64,000 nucleotides of DNA from Streptomyces sp. NBC_00654 (GTDB taxonomy: Bacteria > Actinomycetota > Actinomycetes > Streptomycetales > Streptomycetaceae), in assembly GCF_026341775.1 (NCBI RefSeq), contig NZ_JAPEOB010000002.1, forward strand, positions 744,001-808,000, in the 5' to 3' direction. The position numbers and the translations under genes are program-made. Under the pieces are notes generated by a model. That model worked only from the letters and a program-made list of their open reading frames with translations, ran no database searches and was not told the DNA's origin. Positions within the stretch are counted from its first letter, which is position 1, and every line of letters begins with the position of its first letter. This document shows, piece by piece, positions 1 through 9,486 of this stretch.

Positions 1-986
1 TCGCGACTCCGGGCGGCATTCTGCCCGCGCTGCACGACGGCCCGTATCTGCGCGCTCCCCTCGCTCTGGAGTGGCTCGAACTGGTCGCGCTGGCCCAGCA
101 GTTGGTGCCCTCGGCCGCGCTGGAGCCGGTGGCCGCGCGGGCCCGGGAGGAGCTGGGCGCGGCCGACGACGGGCTCGACGCGCTGCTGGACGGCTGGTTC
201 GCCGGCCCGCCGCTGCCCGAGCGCCCGGCGCCCGCCACGCCCGTCACCGTGTATCCGGTGGCCGGGTACGGGGTGCTGCGCGCCGCGGGCATCCACGCCC
301 TGGTGGACTTCGGCCCGCACGGCGGCTCGCACGGGCACCGCGACAAGCTGTCGCTGTATCTGTACGGGGACACCACCCCGTGGCAACCGGATCCCGGGCA
401 GGTGCCGTACGCCCACACCGAGTTCCGTGATCTCTACGCGTCGACCGAGGCCCACCCGGCGTTCCGGGTGGACGGCGCCGAGCAGGCCGAGTGCGCGGGC
501 ACGCTGCTCGGCTCGGACGCCGTCTCGGTGACCGCCGAGGTCACCGGGGCGTACGAGGGGGTGCGCGCGGTCCGGCATGTCGCGGTGGGCGCCTGCTATC
601 TGGTGGATCTGCTGACGGTGACGGGCCGGCAGGCGCGCCGGGTCACGGCGCAGCTGCGTCCCGCCACCTCGCTGGACGTCCAGGTGCAGGCGGCCGGTCC
701 GATGCGCACCACCTGGTACGGCGACGAGACCCTGCACGGCTGGCACACCCACACCTCCGGGGTCACGGTACGTCCGCTGACGCGGCCCGGACCGGGTCCC
801 GCGGACGACCCGCAGCGCACGCGTACCCGGGTCGACCTCACCGCGGAGTCGGAGCACGTGGTGTTCGCCTCGGTGTACCAGGCGGCGTCCGCGGGTCCCG
901 CGGTGAGCGAGGTACGACTGGACGGCGAGGAGCTGACGGTGGAACTGGCGGACGGCACGACGGCGCGCTTCCGGACGGAGGGCTGA
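1..986 (+). CDS. Heparinase II/III-like protein, 5'-truncated by window edge
   Basis: The reading frame is open from base 3 to the stop at 984-986, leaving 327 C-terminal residues; the true start lies upstream of the window. A GGSHGHRDKLS segment followed by an all-beta C-terminal region is typical of the heparinase II/III-like domain, whose members cleave uronic-acid polysaccharides or oligosaccharides by beta-elimination. The next gene starts 3 nt after the stop, so this is the first visible member of a rightward operon running to 9294. The substrate cannot be read from the sequence. Family assignment is good; the catalytic tyrosine region would be in the missing half. Confidence 0.8.
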   Translation, partial: ATPGGILPALHDGPYLRAPLALEWLELVALAQQLVPSAALEPVAARAREELGAADDGLDALLDGWFAGPPLPERPAPATPVTVYPVAGYGVLRAAGIHALVDFGPHGGSHGHRDKLSLYLYGDTTPWQPDPGQVPYAHTEFRDLYASTEAHPAFRVDGAEQAECAGTLLGSDAVSVTAEVTGAYEGVRAVRHVAVGACYLVDLLTVTGRQARRVTAQLRPATSLDVQVQAAGPMRTTWYGDETLHGWHTHTSGVTVRPLTRPGPGPADDPQRTRTRVDLTAESEHVVFASVYQAASAGPAVSEVRLDGEELTVELADGTTARFRTEG

Positions 987-989
987 TCC

Positions 990-3002
990 TTGCTGCTCTC
1001 GGCGACCCCGCCGCCCGGTCCGCGCCCCGCCCAGGAGAGGCGGGTACGGGAGGAGGCGGCCCGGCATCGCGGGCTGACTCCGCCCCGTACGCATCCCTCG
1101 GCCAGCATCACCTGGCTGGGCCCGGCGGCGTCCAACCCGGCGCTGGCGTACCGGATCGGCGGGGACCCCGCCGATCTGGCGGAGAGCCGGCGGTGGATCG
1201 AGGCGGCGGTGCGCCTGCCGCACTGGGGCAAGGCCCATATGCCCGACCACGACCTGGACGCGGGCTGGCTGCTGCACCATCTCTCGCTCGCCCTCCGGTG
1301 GATCGGTGACGAACTCCCGGACGGCGTACGGGCCCTGCTGCGGTACAAGCTGCTGCTCCAGGGGCGGCGGCTGTACGAGTTCGCGGTGGCGAGCGAGGGT
1401 CGCTGGTGGTCGTCGTCGTACTGGCAGAACCACAACTGGATCTGTTACGCGGGTCTGGCGACGGCCGGTTACGCGCTGGGCAAGGAGGAGTGGACCGAGC
1501 GCGCGAAGGAGAATCTGGGCACGGTCCTGGACCTGATGCCCGAGGACGGTTCGCATGCCGAGGGCGTCGTGTACTGGCGCTACGGGGTGCCGTTCCTCGC
1601 GGTCCATCTGGATCTCCTCCAGGAGGCCGAGGGCATCGACTGGTGGGACCGGGGCGGATTCCTGGCCAACACCTTCCGCTACCGGCTGCATCAGACGGCG
1701 CCCGGCTTCGCGTTCAACGTCGATCACGGGGACTGCCACGACCGGCGCAGTGGCCACAGCGCCGGTCTCTACTACCGGCTGGCCGCGCAGTACGGCATCC
1801 CTGAGGCGCAGTGGATGGGCGATCTGGCCGCGGGCGAACTGCTGTGGGCCGAGGCGGCCGAGAGCGGGGTACGGCCGGGCATCCTGCCTGAGGCGTACCT
1901 GGAATACCTCTGGTACGACCCGTCCGTGGCGGCGGCTCGGCCCACCGAGACCCGGGCGTTCTTCCCGGACCTGGGGCTGCTCGCGGCCCGGACCGGCTGG
2001 GAGGACGACGCCACGCTGGTGTCGTTCAAGGCGAGCCCCGGCGGTGGCCACGGTGCGTGGGAGACGAGTGAGAAGCACCGGGCGGAGCGGGGCTGGGAGA
2101 CCCTGAACCAGGGGCATCACCACCCGGATTCGGGTTCCTTCGTGCTGGTCTCGCAGGGCGCGTACCTCGCCGTGGACGAGGGGTACAGCAACCGCAAGCG
2201 GGCCGCGCACCACAATCTGCTGCTGGTGGACGGGCAGGGGTACGCCGATGAGGACCGCTACCACGTCTACCAGGACATTCCCTACGAGCGCCAGGCCCGT
2301 CAGCGCGATGTGCTGGTGGAGGCCGGGGGCGGGTGGGCACACGCGACGGCCGGGATCGCCGCGATGTACGACCCCGCACTGGGGGTCCGACGGCTGGACC
2401 GGACCCTGGTGTTCACCCCGGCGGGGCGGCTCGTCCTGCTCGACCTCGCCGAGGCGGACGAGGAGCGCGCGTGGACGTTCCTGCTCCAGACCGACCGGCC
2501 GACCGAGCCGCTGGCGGACGGCGGCCGGCTGATCCGGTCGGGGGCGGCCACCGCCCTCGTCCAGCGGTTCGCGCCCTTGGACGCCTCCGTGAGCTGCGAG
2601 GTCACCGAGGTCGAGGCCAATCCGACGTCCAGTACGCCGGAGCTGCGTCTGACCCGCACCCTGCACACGCTGCGGGCCACGACCCCCCGGTCCCGGGACG
2701 GGCTCTTCCTCACCACGATCGCCCCGGGCGGGGCGGGCACGGCCGAAGCGGCCGTGTGCGAGGAGGGGCACGGCGTCATCTTCCGTGCGGAGGGTGCGGA
2801 CGGGGCGGGCCAGGACGCCGTGGAGCGTGTGTTCCTCTCCCCCGTCGCCCGCCGGATCCGCACCGCCGCGCTCTCCGCCGACGCCGCGGCCGTCCTCCTC
2901 GGCGGCGCGGACGCGCCGTACGTGGTGGCGGCCACCCGGCTGGAGCTGGAGGGCCGGCTCCTCCTCGATGTCACCGAGCCGTACACAGGAAAGGTCGGCT
3001 GA
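990..3002 (+). CDS. Heparinase II/III family protein (670 aa)
   Basis: This is a probable polysaccharide lyase. It has an alpha-helical N-terminal half rich in Trp and Tyr (WWSSSYWQNHNW near residue 140, probably the toroid substrate cleft) and a beta-sheet C-terminal half opening with HHHPDSGSF around residue 376, then an AVDEGYSNRKRAAHHN segment where family members carry catalytic and metal-site histidines. No signal peptide is seen, so it may act inside the cell on imported oligosaccharides. The TTG start at 990 lies 3 nt after the previous stop and fits the domain boundary. Length is normal for the family. Two heparinase-like genes in tandem suggest different linkages in one polymer. Confidence 0.82.
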   Translation: MLLSATPPPGPRPAQERRVREEAARHRGLTPPRTHPSASITWLGPAASNPALAYRIGGDPADLAESRRWIEAAVRLPHWGKAHMPDHDLDAGWLLHHLSLALRWIGDELPDGVRALLRYKLLLQGRRLYEFAVASEGRWWSSSYWQNHNWICYAGLATAGYALGKEEWTERAKENLGTVLDLMPEDGSHAEGVVYWRYGVPFLAVHLDLLQEAEGIDWWDRGGFLANTFRYRLHQTAPGFAFNVDHGDCHDRRSGHSAGLYYRLAAQYGIPEAQWMGDLAAGELLWAEAAESGVRPGILPEAYLEYLWYDPSVAAARPTETRAFFPDLGLLAARTGWEDDATLVSFKASPGGGHGAWETSEKHRAERGWETLNQGHHHPDSGSFVLVSQGAYLAVDEGYSNRKRAAHHNLLLVDGQGYADEDRYHVYQDIPYERQARQRDVLVEAGGGWAHATAGIAAMYDPALGVRRLDRTLVFTPAGRLVLLDLAEADEERAWTFLLQTDRPTEPLADGGRLIRSGAATALVQRFAPLDASVSCEVTEVEANPTSSTPELRLTRTLHTLRATTPRSRDGLFLTTIAPGGAGTAEAAVCEEGHGVIFRAEGADGAGQDAVERVFLSPVARRIRTAALSADAAAVLLGGADAPYVVAATRLELEGRLLLDVTEPYTGKVG

Positions 3003-3005
3003 ACC

Positions 3006-3632
3006 ATGCGGGCAACCCTCTCCGCGCCGGAGCGCGCCCCCAAGTCCTCCGCCTGGCCGACACTGCTGCGCCGCCTGGAGTTCGTGGCGTATCCGGTTGC
3101 CGCCGGTGCCGCGTTCGCCGTGCTGGCATTGGGTGTCGTGACGTGGCTGCCCGCGCTCGCCGCGATGGGGTCCGCCCTGCAGCGGTGGCGCGCCGAGGGG
3201 GACAGCCGCTGTTTCACCAACACCTTCACCGCGTTCGGGCGGTACTGGCGCGCACTGTGGCGGCACGGGCTCCTGTCCACCGCCGCGGCGGGCGTGCTGG
3301 CCGCCAACATCGTCTACTTCCTGGGCCGTTCCGAGCCCTGGACGTTCGTGGTGCTCGCCGCCCAGGCGGGCATCGCGGCCGCGCTCGTCATCCATCACGT
3401 GGCGCTCGCCGCGGAGGCCGGCCTCAGTCCGGAGGATTCTCCGCGGACCTGGTCGCTCCGCGCGCTGGCGCTCGGCTTCGGGTCTCCGGCCCGGGGCACC
3501 GCACTGCTCGGCGCGGTGATCTCCGCCGTGCTGCTTTCCCTCGTCGTACCGCTGGGTCCGCTGCTTCTGGGCCCCAGCATCCCCGTACTGCTCGCTCTGT
3601 CCTTCGCGGATCCCAGGAGGCATACCCCATGA
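3006..3632 (+). CDS. DUF624 (YesL-like) membrane protein
   Basis: A 208-residue integral membrane protein with four or five hydrophobic segments (about residues 20-50, 85-105, 112-138 and 160-195) and the small-domain layout of the DUF624/YesL family. Relatives sit in sugar-ABC-transporter and rhamnogalacturonan or uronate degradation loci, where their exact role is unknown. It starts 3 nt after the heparinase-like gene and its TGA overlaps the next ATG (ATGA), so translation is probably coupled. A role in uptake of degradation products is inferred from context only. Confidence 0.72.
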   Translation: MRATLSAPERAPKSSAWPTLLRRLEFVAYPVAAGAAFAVLALGVVTWLPALAAMGSALQRWRAEGDSRCFTNTFTAFGRYWRALWRHGLLSTAAAGVLAANIVYFLGRSEPWTFVVLAAQAGIAAALVIHHVALAAEAGLSPEDSPRTWSLRALALGFGSPARGTALLGAVISAVLLSLVVPLGPLLLGPSIPVLLALSFADPRRHTP

Positions 3633-4711
3633 GCCGTGTCATGCGCACCACCCTCGCCGCGGCGCTCGCCGCAGGCGTCGCCCCGTTCGCCCTGCCCTCC
3701 CCGGCGGCCGCCGCCGAGGCGGCGAGCGCGTACTACGTCTCGCCGTCCGGCAGCGACAGCAACGCCGGTACGTCGGCGGGCGCCCCGCTGGCCACGATCC
3801 AGAAGGCCGTGGATCTGGCCCCGACGGGTGCGGTCGTGAACCTCGCGGCCGGTACGTACAAGCAGGACGTCATCACCAAGCGCGCCGGGGTCACCATCAC
3901 GGGCCCCTCGAACGCGGTGGTCAAGGGCGCCGGTGACGCCCGGATCATTCAGGTCCAGCACGACTCGACGACGCTGAGCGGCTTCACGGTGGACGGGCTG
4001 CACGGGTCGTCCACCGATGTGTCGGGCTACCGCCTCAAGCTCATATATGTCATGAGCACGACTCCGGGTAACGGTGTGGGCGCACTGCGCATCACCGGGA
4101 TGACCCTGAAGAACGCCGCCGACGAGTGCCTGCGGCTGCGCTATCTCGTCACCGGCGCCGAGGTGGACGAGAACACCATCACCAACTGCGGTGTGGCCGA
4201 CTTCAAGTTCGGCGGCGGCGGCAAGAACGGCGAGGGCATCTACCTCGGCACCGCCCCCGAGCAGCAGGGTGCCAACGGCGCCCCGGACGCGGCCGCCGAC
4301 ATCAGCAGGAACAACCGCATCCACCACAACACCATCGCCACCCAGGGCAACGAGTGCGTGGACGTGAAGGAGAACTCGACCAACAACTACGTCGAGTACA
4401 ACGACTGCAGCGGCCAGAAGGACTCCAGCTCCGGCGGGCTGGACGCACGCGGCAGCGGCAACATCTTCCGGTACAACACCGTTCACGACAACACGGGCGC
4501 CGGCATCCGGCTCGGCGGCGACACCGCGACGGACGGCACGGACACCAGCGTCTACGGCAACACCATCACCGGCAACGCGGGCGGCGGCATCAAGTTCATG
4601 CGCACCCCGCAGAACGACGTCTGCACCAACACCATGAGCGGCAACACCGGCGGCAACGCGGTCGGCACCTACGGCGCCGAGTACAACCCGACCGGCGCGT
4701 GCCCCCAGTGA
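3629..4711 (+). CDS. Secreted right-handed beta-helix (pectate-lyase-like) protein
   Basis: A 360-residue exported protein. The signal peptide covers about residues 1-31 (charged start, hydrophobic core, AAAAEA cleavage region). The mature part begins with YYVSPSGSDSNAG and a DUF1565-like first turn, then repeating beta-helix rungs with Asn ladders (NNRIHHNTI, NYVEYNDC, NIFRYNTV, VYGNTITG). This fold is used by pectate lyases, alginate epimerases and related polysaccharide enzymes. The ATG at 3629 overlaps the preceding stop, follows a CCCAGGAGG Shine-Dalgarno sequence and places the signal peptide correctly. Lyase versus hydrolase versus epimerase activity cannot be decided. Confidence 0.82.
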   Translation: MSRVMRTTLAAALAAGVAPFALPSPAAAAEAASAYYVSPSGSDSNAGTSAGAPLATIQKAVDLAPTGAVVNLAAGTYKQDVITKRAGVTITGPSNAVVKGAGDARIIQVQHDSTTLSGFTVDGLHGSSTDVSGYRLKLIYVMSTTPGNGVGALRITGMTLKNAADECLRLRYLVTGAEVDENTITNCGVADFKFGGGGKNGEGIYLGTAPEQQGANGAPDAAADISRNNRIHHNTIATQGNECVDVKENSTNNYVEYNDCSGQKDSSSGGLDARGSGNIFRYNTVHDNTGAGIRLGGDTATDGTDTSVYGNTITGNAGGGIKFMRTPQNDVCTNTMSGNTGGNAVGTYGAEYNPTGACPQ

Positions 4712-5865
4712 CCGGCCGGGGGCCCGCGAGACGCGGGGTACTCCAGGCGGCGGCCGCCGGGGCCGCCGGGGTGGCCGCGGTGACACTCGCCGCTCCCACC
4801 GCCGAGGCCGCGGACCGGACAGGTACGCGCCGCTCGCGCTGGACCACGTCCTGGGCCACCGCGCAGACCGCGCCGACGCCCACCGACACCGTGGCGAGCG
4901 CCGGTCTCACCGACGGCGAGTTCACCGCGGTACTGCGGCTGTCGGCGGGCGGGCAGGTACGGCTGCGGTACGGCAACGCCTTCGGCGCCGTACCGGTCCT
5001 GATCGGTCCGGTGACCGCGGGCGGGCGCCCCGTGACGTTCGCCGGCCGCGGCCAGGCGTGGCTGGCCGCGGGCGCCTCGCTCACCAGTGACACGGTCGAG
5101 GGGCTGCGGGCGGCGGACGGGTCGCGGCTGACGGTCACGACCCGGCTGCCCGGTCCCACCGGGCCGCTGTCCTTCCACCGCAACACCCATGCGTCGCACA
5201 CCGTCGACGGCGTCCGCACCACCTCCGTCTTCCTGCTGACGGGCGTCGAGACGACGGGGGCGCACGGACCGGTCGTCGCCGTCCTCGGCGACTCCATCGC
5301 CGAGGGCGTCGGGACCCCCGACGACGCCGATCTGCGCTGGCCCGACCAGCTGGCCCGGCGGCTGCCCGGCTCGGCCGTCGCCAACCTCGGGATCAGCGGC
5401 AACCGGGTACTGCTGGACGACGCCCGCTTCGGGCCCGGCGGCCAGTCCCGCTTCGACCGCGATGTGCTCTCGCTGCCGGGACTGCGCTCCGTGATCGTGC
5501 ACCTGGGGATCAACGACCTCCAGCAGCCGCCCAGCCAGACCGACCCCGCGCTCGTCCTCGCCGGCTACCGGCAGCTGGCGCTGCGGGCCCGGGGCGCCGG
5601 GCTGCGGATCATCGGTTCCACCATCACCCCCTTCGAGGGGTGGATCCGCTGGACACCGGAGCTCGACACGGTCCGGCAGCGGATCAACCGCGCCGTACGC
5701 ACCGGACGGCTCTTCGACGGCGTCGCCGACTTCGACGCCGCGCTGCGCGACCCGGCCCGCCCCGCACGCCTGCTGCCCGCGTACGACAGCGGTGACGGCC
5801 TGCATCCCACCCCCTCCGGCCATGCCGCGCTCGCCGCGGCCGTGGACCGCCGACACCTCCTGTGA
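4708..5865 (+). CDS. Tat-exported SGNH/GDSL esterase, XynE-like
   Basis: A 385-residue probable carbohydrate esterase. A short N-terminus with the ARRGVL twin-arginine motif and an Ala-rich hydrophobic core is followed by a beta-rich domain (about 45-185) and a C-terminal SGNH hydrolase domain: block I GDS with nucleophile Ser196, HLGIND (block III Asn), and the DGLHPTPSGH Asp363/His366 pair. Such enzymes remove acetyl groups from xylan or pectin-like chains. The GTG at 4708 forms a GTGA overlap with the upstream stop and gives the Tat signal at the right distance; upstream in-frame sequence is the shadow of the beta-helix gene. Confidence 0.85.
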   Translation: MTGRGPARRGVLQAAAAGAAGVAAVTLAAPTAEAADRTGTRRSRWTTSWATAQTAPTPTDTVASAGLTDGEFTAVLRLSAGGQVRLRYGNAFGAVPVLIGPVTAGGRPVTFAGRGQAWLAAGASLTSDTVEGLRAADGSRLTVTTRLPGPTGPLSFHRNTHASHTVDGVRTTSVFLLTGVETTGAHGPVVAVLGDSIAEGVGTPDDADLRWPDQLARRLPGSAVANLGISGNRVLLDDARFGPGGQSRFDRDVLSLPGLRSVIVHLGINDLQQPPSQTDPALVLAGYRQLALRARGAGLRIIGSTITPFEGWIRWTPELDTVRQRINRAVRTGRLFDGVADFDAALRDPARPARLLPAYDSGDGLHPTPSGHAALAAAVDRRHLL

Positions 5866-8315
5866 GGGCCCGCATGATGAACCGAGGCACCACCCGAGGC
5901 ACTTCCCCGACCACTCCCCGGACCACGCCCCCCGGCACCACCCGGCGCACCGTTCTCGCGGGTGCCGCCGCGCTGGGCGCCGCCGCCGCGCTGCCGCTGG
6001 CTCTCGGCGGCAGCGCGCAGGCCGCCACCGGGGACGCGGCAGCGCTGCGCGTCCGCTGGCACACCCTGCTGACCGGCGGCCCCGGTCTTGACCAGAGCGA
6101 CGCGCGGATCGCCGCCGCGGTCGCCCGGATCGGCCGGGCCGCGACCACCGCCGCCAAGGACCTGGACCCCACCCGTACCGACGGGCTGTTCCCCGATCTG
6201 ACCAGCACGACGCTCTCCAACCACGTCACCACGTCGTTCAAGCGGCTCGCCACGGCCGCGACGGCCTGGGCGGTCCCGGGCACCCCGCAGTACGGCGACA
6301 GCGCACTGCGCGAACTGCTGCTCGGCGGCATCGACTGGATGCTGACCCACCGCTACGGCCCCGAACACACCCGGTTCGACAACGACTGGGACTGGGAGAT
6401 CGGCTCCGCGCTGGCGCTCAACGACGCCTCGGTGCTGCTGTACGACGTGCTCGGCGCCGAGCGGCTGACCCGGATCACCACCGCGGTGCGGCACTACACC
6501 CCGGACCCGAACCTCTGGCGGGCCGACCGTCAGATCGCGACCGGCGCCAACCGGGTCTGGATCTCCACCGTCGTCGCCGTCAACGCCGTGCTGCGCGACG
6601 ACAGCGACGCGCTGGCCCGGGTCCGGGACGCTCTTTCGGACGTCGAGGGTTCCGGTGCCAACAGCGTCCTCGCCTTCAACGGCACCGGTGGCGCGGCCGG
6701 CACCGGCGAGGGTTTCTACTCCGACGGCTCGTTCCTCCAGCACTACAAGCACCCGTACAACGGCGGCTACGGCAAGGAACTGCTCAACAACCTCTCCCGG
6801 CTGCTGAACCTGCTGGCCGGTACGGCCTGGAAGGTCACCGACCCCGATCTCGACAACGTCCGCAGCTGGGTCGACGACGGTTTCGACCCCCTGATGACCC
6901 GCGGCGACATGATGGCCTCGGTCTGCGGCCGGGAGATCGCCCGGCCCAGCAAGCAGGGCCATGTCTCGGCGCAGACGGTCATCGAGGCGGTGCTGCGGCT
7001 GATCCCGAGCTTCCCCGGCGAGAGCGGCGAACGGTTCACCGCACTGGTCAAGCAGTGGATCGCCGAGGACACCTACCGGGACTTCCTCGCGGTCACCGAC
7101 CTGGCCTCGCTGGTCGCCGCCCGGAAGGTCATCGATTCCGCCGTGCCCGCCCGCGGCCCGCTGGTGGCGCACAAGCAGCACCCCCGGATGGACAAGGCGG
7201 CGCACCACAGGCCCTCGTTCGCGCTCGGTATCTCCGCGTACTCGACCCGGATCTACAACTACGAGTCGATCCAGAACGAGAACCTGCGCGCCTGGCACCT
7301 CTCCGACGGCATGGTGCTGCTGTACACGGACGACCTCGGGCACTACAGCGAGGACTACTGGCCGACCGTCGACCCGGCCAGGCTGCCCGGCACCACCGTC
7401 ATCGCGGGCCGGCCGGCGGACGCGGCGGGCCAGCGCACCACCAGCACGGCCGACTGGGCGGGCGGTACCGCGCTGCCCGGGACGACACTCGGCGCCTACG
7501 GCATGGAACTGCGCGCGTTCGGCAGCACGCTGCACGGGCTGAAGAGCTGGTTCTGTCTGGACGATGTCATCGCGTGTGTCGGCTCGGGCATCACCGCGGA
7601 CGCGGGCCGGGCCGAGACGGTGGTGGAGAACCGCAAGCTGCGCGACCCGAAGGCCGCGCTGCTGGTCAACGGTACGGCGGCGCCCACCGACGCGGGCTGG
7701 TCGGCGCAGCTGGACAAGGTGAGATGGCTCCATGTCGCCGGCACCGGCGGCTATGTCTTCCCCACGGCCACCACGCTGCGGGGTCTGCGCGAGGAGCGCA
7801 CCGCGACCTGGCGGGAGATCAACCTCAAGTACGGCACGGACACCCCGGTGACCCGCCCGTATCTGACGCTGTGGCAGGACCACGGCACCGCGCCGAGCGA
7901 CGCGGGCTACTTCTACCTCCAGGCCCCGGCCGCCTCCGCCGAGCGCACGAAGCTGCTGTCGGCCGCCCCGCCGGTGAAGCTGGTCGCGGGCTCCACCGCC
8001 GTGCACGCGGTACGCCGCTGCGCGGACGGCCTGCTCGCCGCCAACTTCTGGACCGCGGGCACCGCGCAGGAGCTCAAGGCCGACGGTCCGGCCTCGGTGC
8101 TCGTGCGCCCGGCCGGAAAGACGGTGACCGTGTCCCTGTCCGACCCGACCCAGCTGCGGTCCTCCGTGGTCATCGAGCTGACCGGGCGGGGCCTCACGCT
8201 CGCCTCGTCCGACACCGGGATCAGCGCCGCGCCCACCGCCGACGGCATCAGGATCACCGCCGACACCGCCGCGCACCACGGCGCGACCCTCAACCTCACC
8301 CTGAAGAGGAGCTAG
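5862..8315 (+). CDS. Polysaccharide lyase family 8 enzyme, Tat-secreted
   Basis: An 817-residue secreted lyase of the hyaluronate/chondroitin/xanthan lyase family. TTRRTVLAG plus an Ala-rich core to SAQAA (about residue 55) is a twin-arginine signal. The alpha/alpha toroid carries the PL8 catalytic set: Asn230 in GANRVW, His294 and Tyr303 in the QHYKHPYNGGYG block, and Arg357 in SVCGREIARP; the rest is the beta-sandwich region. His and Tyr are nine residues apart, as in known PL8 lyases. The GTG at 5862 overlaps the preceding TGA; ATG at 5874 or 5877 is an alternative. The substrate (hyaluronan, chondroitin, xanthan) is unresolved. Confidence 0.9.
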   Translation: MRARMMNRGTTRGTSPTTPRTTPPGTTRRTVLAGAAALGAAAALPLALGGSAQAATGDAAALRVRWHTLLTGGPGLDQSDARIAAAVARIGRAATTAAKDLDPTRTDGLFPDLTSTTLSNHVTTSFKRLATAATAWAVPGTPQYGDSALRELLLGGIDWMLTHRYGPEHTRFDNDWDWEIGSALALNDASVLLYDVLGAERLTRITTAVRHYTPDPNLWRADRQIATGANRVWISTVVAVNAVLRDDSDALARVRDALSDVEGSGANSVLAFNGTGGAAGTGEGFYSDGSFLQHYKHPYNGGYGKELLNNLSRLLNLLAGTAWKVTDPDLDNVRSWVDDGFDPLMTRGDMMASVCGREIARPSKQGHVSAQTVIEAVLRLIPSFPGESGERFTALVKQWIAEDTYRDFLAVTDLASLVAARKVIDSAVPARGPLVAHKQHPRMDKAAHHRPSFALGISAYSTRIYNYESIQNENLRAWHLSDGMVLLYTDDLGHYSEDYWPTVDPARLPGTTVIAGRPADAAGQRTTSTADWAGGTALPGTTLGAYGMELRAFGSTLHGLKSWFCLDDVIACVGSGITADAGRAETVVENRKLRDPKAALLVNGTAAPTDAGWSAQLDKVRWLHVAGTGGYVFPTATTLRGLREERTATWREINLKYGTDTPVTRPYLTLWQDHGTAPSDAGYFYLQAPAASAERTKLLSAAPPVKLVAGSTAVHAVRRCADGLLAANFWTAGTAQELKADGPASVLVRPAGKTVTVSLSDPTQLRSSVVIELTGRGLTLASSDTGISAAPTADGIRITADTAAHHGATLNLTLKRS

Positions 8316-8319
8316 ACCC

Positions 8320-9294
8320 TTGCTGTTCGACATGCCCCTGGAGCGGCTGCGCGAATACCGGCCGGAGCCGCAGGAGCCGGCCGACTTCGACGCCTTCTGG
8401 GCGAAGACCCTCGCCGAGACGGAACGGCACGGCCTCGACGCCGAGTTCGTCCCGTACGACGCCGGGTTCGCGACCGTCGACGTGTTCGACGTGACGTTCC
8501 GCGGCTGGGGCGGCCAGCCGGTGAAGGCCTGGCTGATGCTCCCCAAGGCCCGCTCGGGCCCGCTGCCCGCCGTGGTGCAGTACATCGGCTACAACGGCGG
8601 CCGCGGCATCCCCTACTCCTGGCTGACCTGGAGCGCGCTCGGCTACGCCCACCTGATCATGGACAACCGGGGGCAGGGCGGCGGTGGCAAGCAGACCGCG
8701 GACACCCCGGACATCGGGCCCGAGGGACACGGTTCCTCCTCCCCCGGCTTCCTCACCCGGGGCATCGAGGACCCGTACAAGCACTACTACCGCCGGCTCA
8801 TCACCGACGCGGTGCGGGCCGTCGACGCGGCGAAGGCACATGAGGCCGTGGACTCCTCCCGGGTGGCGGTCCTCGGCGGCAGCCAGGGCGGCGGGCTCGC
8901 GCTCGCCGTCGCCGGGCTGCGCGACGATCTGGCGGCGGCGGTCGCCGATGTGCCCTTCCTCTGCCACTACCGGCGCGCCTCGCAGATCACGGACGCCGGA
9001 CCGTACGCGGAGATCGCCCGCTGGCTGTCGGGGCACCGCTTCCGGGCCGAGGAGGCGATGGAGACGCTGTCGTACTTCGACGGGGTCAACTTCGCGGCGC
9101 GGGCGACCGCTCCGGCGTGGTTCTCGGTGGGGCTGATGGACAAGATCTGCCCGTCCTCGACCGTGTTCGCGGCCTATCACCGCTACGCGGGACCCGCCGA
9201 GATCGAGGTGTTCACGTACAACGGGCACGAAGGCGGCGCGGAGTACGACCTGCCGCGCAAGCTCGGCGCGCTGCGGGGCGTGTTCGGCCGGTAG
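8320..9294 (+). CDS. Acetyl xylan esterase / cephalosporin-C deacetylase family (CE7)
   Basis: A 324-residue alpha/beta hydrolase of the AXE1 family. The nucleophile lies in GGSQGG (Ser188), the acid in GLMDKICPPS-like context as GLMDK (about residue 275) and the histidine in YNGHEGG near the C-terminus. DNRGQGGG and the N-terminal LREYRPEP segment are typical of the family, which deacetylates short acetylated sugars. There is no signal peptide, so it probably acts in the cytoplasm on imported oligosaccharides. The TTG start at 8320 lies 4 nt after the PL8 stop, making it the last gene of the operon. Confidence 0.88.
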   Translation: MLFDMPLERLREYRPEPQEPADFDAFWAKTLAETERHGLDAEFVPYDAGFATVDVFDVTFRGWGGQPVKAWLMLPKARSGPLPAVVQYIGYNGGRGIPYSWLTWSALGYAHLIMDNRGQGGGGKQTADTPDIGPEGHGSSSPGFLTRGIEDPYKHYYRRLITDAVRAVDAAKAHEAVDSSRVAVLGGSQGGGLALAVAGLRDDLAAAVADVPFLCHYRRASQITDAGPYAEIARWLSGHRFRAEEAMETLSYFDGVNFAARATAPAWFSVGLMDKICPSSTVFAAYHRYAGPAEIEVFTYNGHEGGAEYDLPRKLGALRGVFGR

Positions 9295-9302
9295 CGGGTC
9301 CG

Positions 9303-9365
9303 GCGGGGGCGGGCGTCCGGGGCGGTGCGGCAGGCACCGCCGGCCCACCGGGCGTCCGCCCCCGC
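9303..9365. terminator. Nested hairpin between convergent genes
   Basis: An outer 9-bp stem (9303-9311 with 9357-9365) encloses an inner 8-bp stem (GGCGGTGC 9321-9328 with 9334-9341, 5-nt loop). It lies directly after the esterase stop and before the convergent kinase gene, so it could end both transcripts. There is no T-tract, as usual for Streptomyces terminators. Confidence 0.55.
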
Positions 9366-9398
9366 GGCGCTTCCCGGCACGGTGCGGTGCGCCGCGGC

Positions 9399-9438
9399 GT
9401 GCCGTGCCGTGCCGTGCCGTGCCGTGCCGTGCCGTGCC
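9399..9438. repeat. (GTGCC)8 pentanucleotide tandem repeat
   Basis: Eight perfect copies of GTGCC lie 49 bp beyond the 3' end of the leftward kinase gene and 105 bp beyond the esterase stop. The tract is non-coding. Perfect short repeats of this kind are prone to slippage, so copy number may differ among strains. Confidence 0.9.
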
Positions 9439-9486
9439 GGAAGCTGTGCCGTACGGAGAGCTGTGCCGAGCACGGGTGCCGTGGGC

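Noticed and set aside
5565..8585. 1006-codon open frame on the lower strand opposite the PL8 gene
   Set aside because: It is antisense to a certain PL8 lyase with intact catalytic residues; it has no ribosome site or family match.
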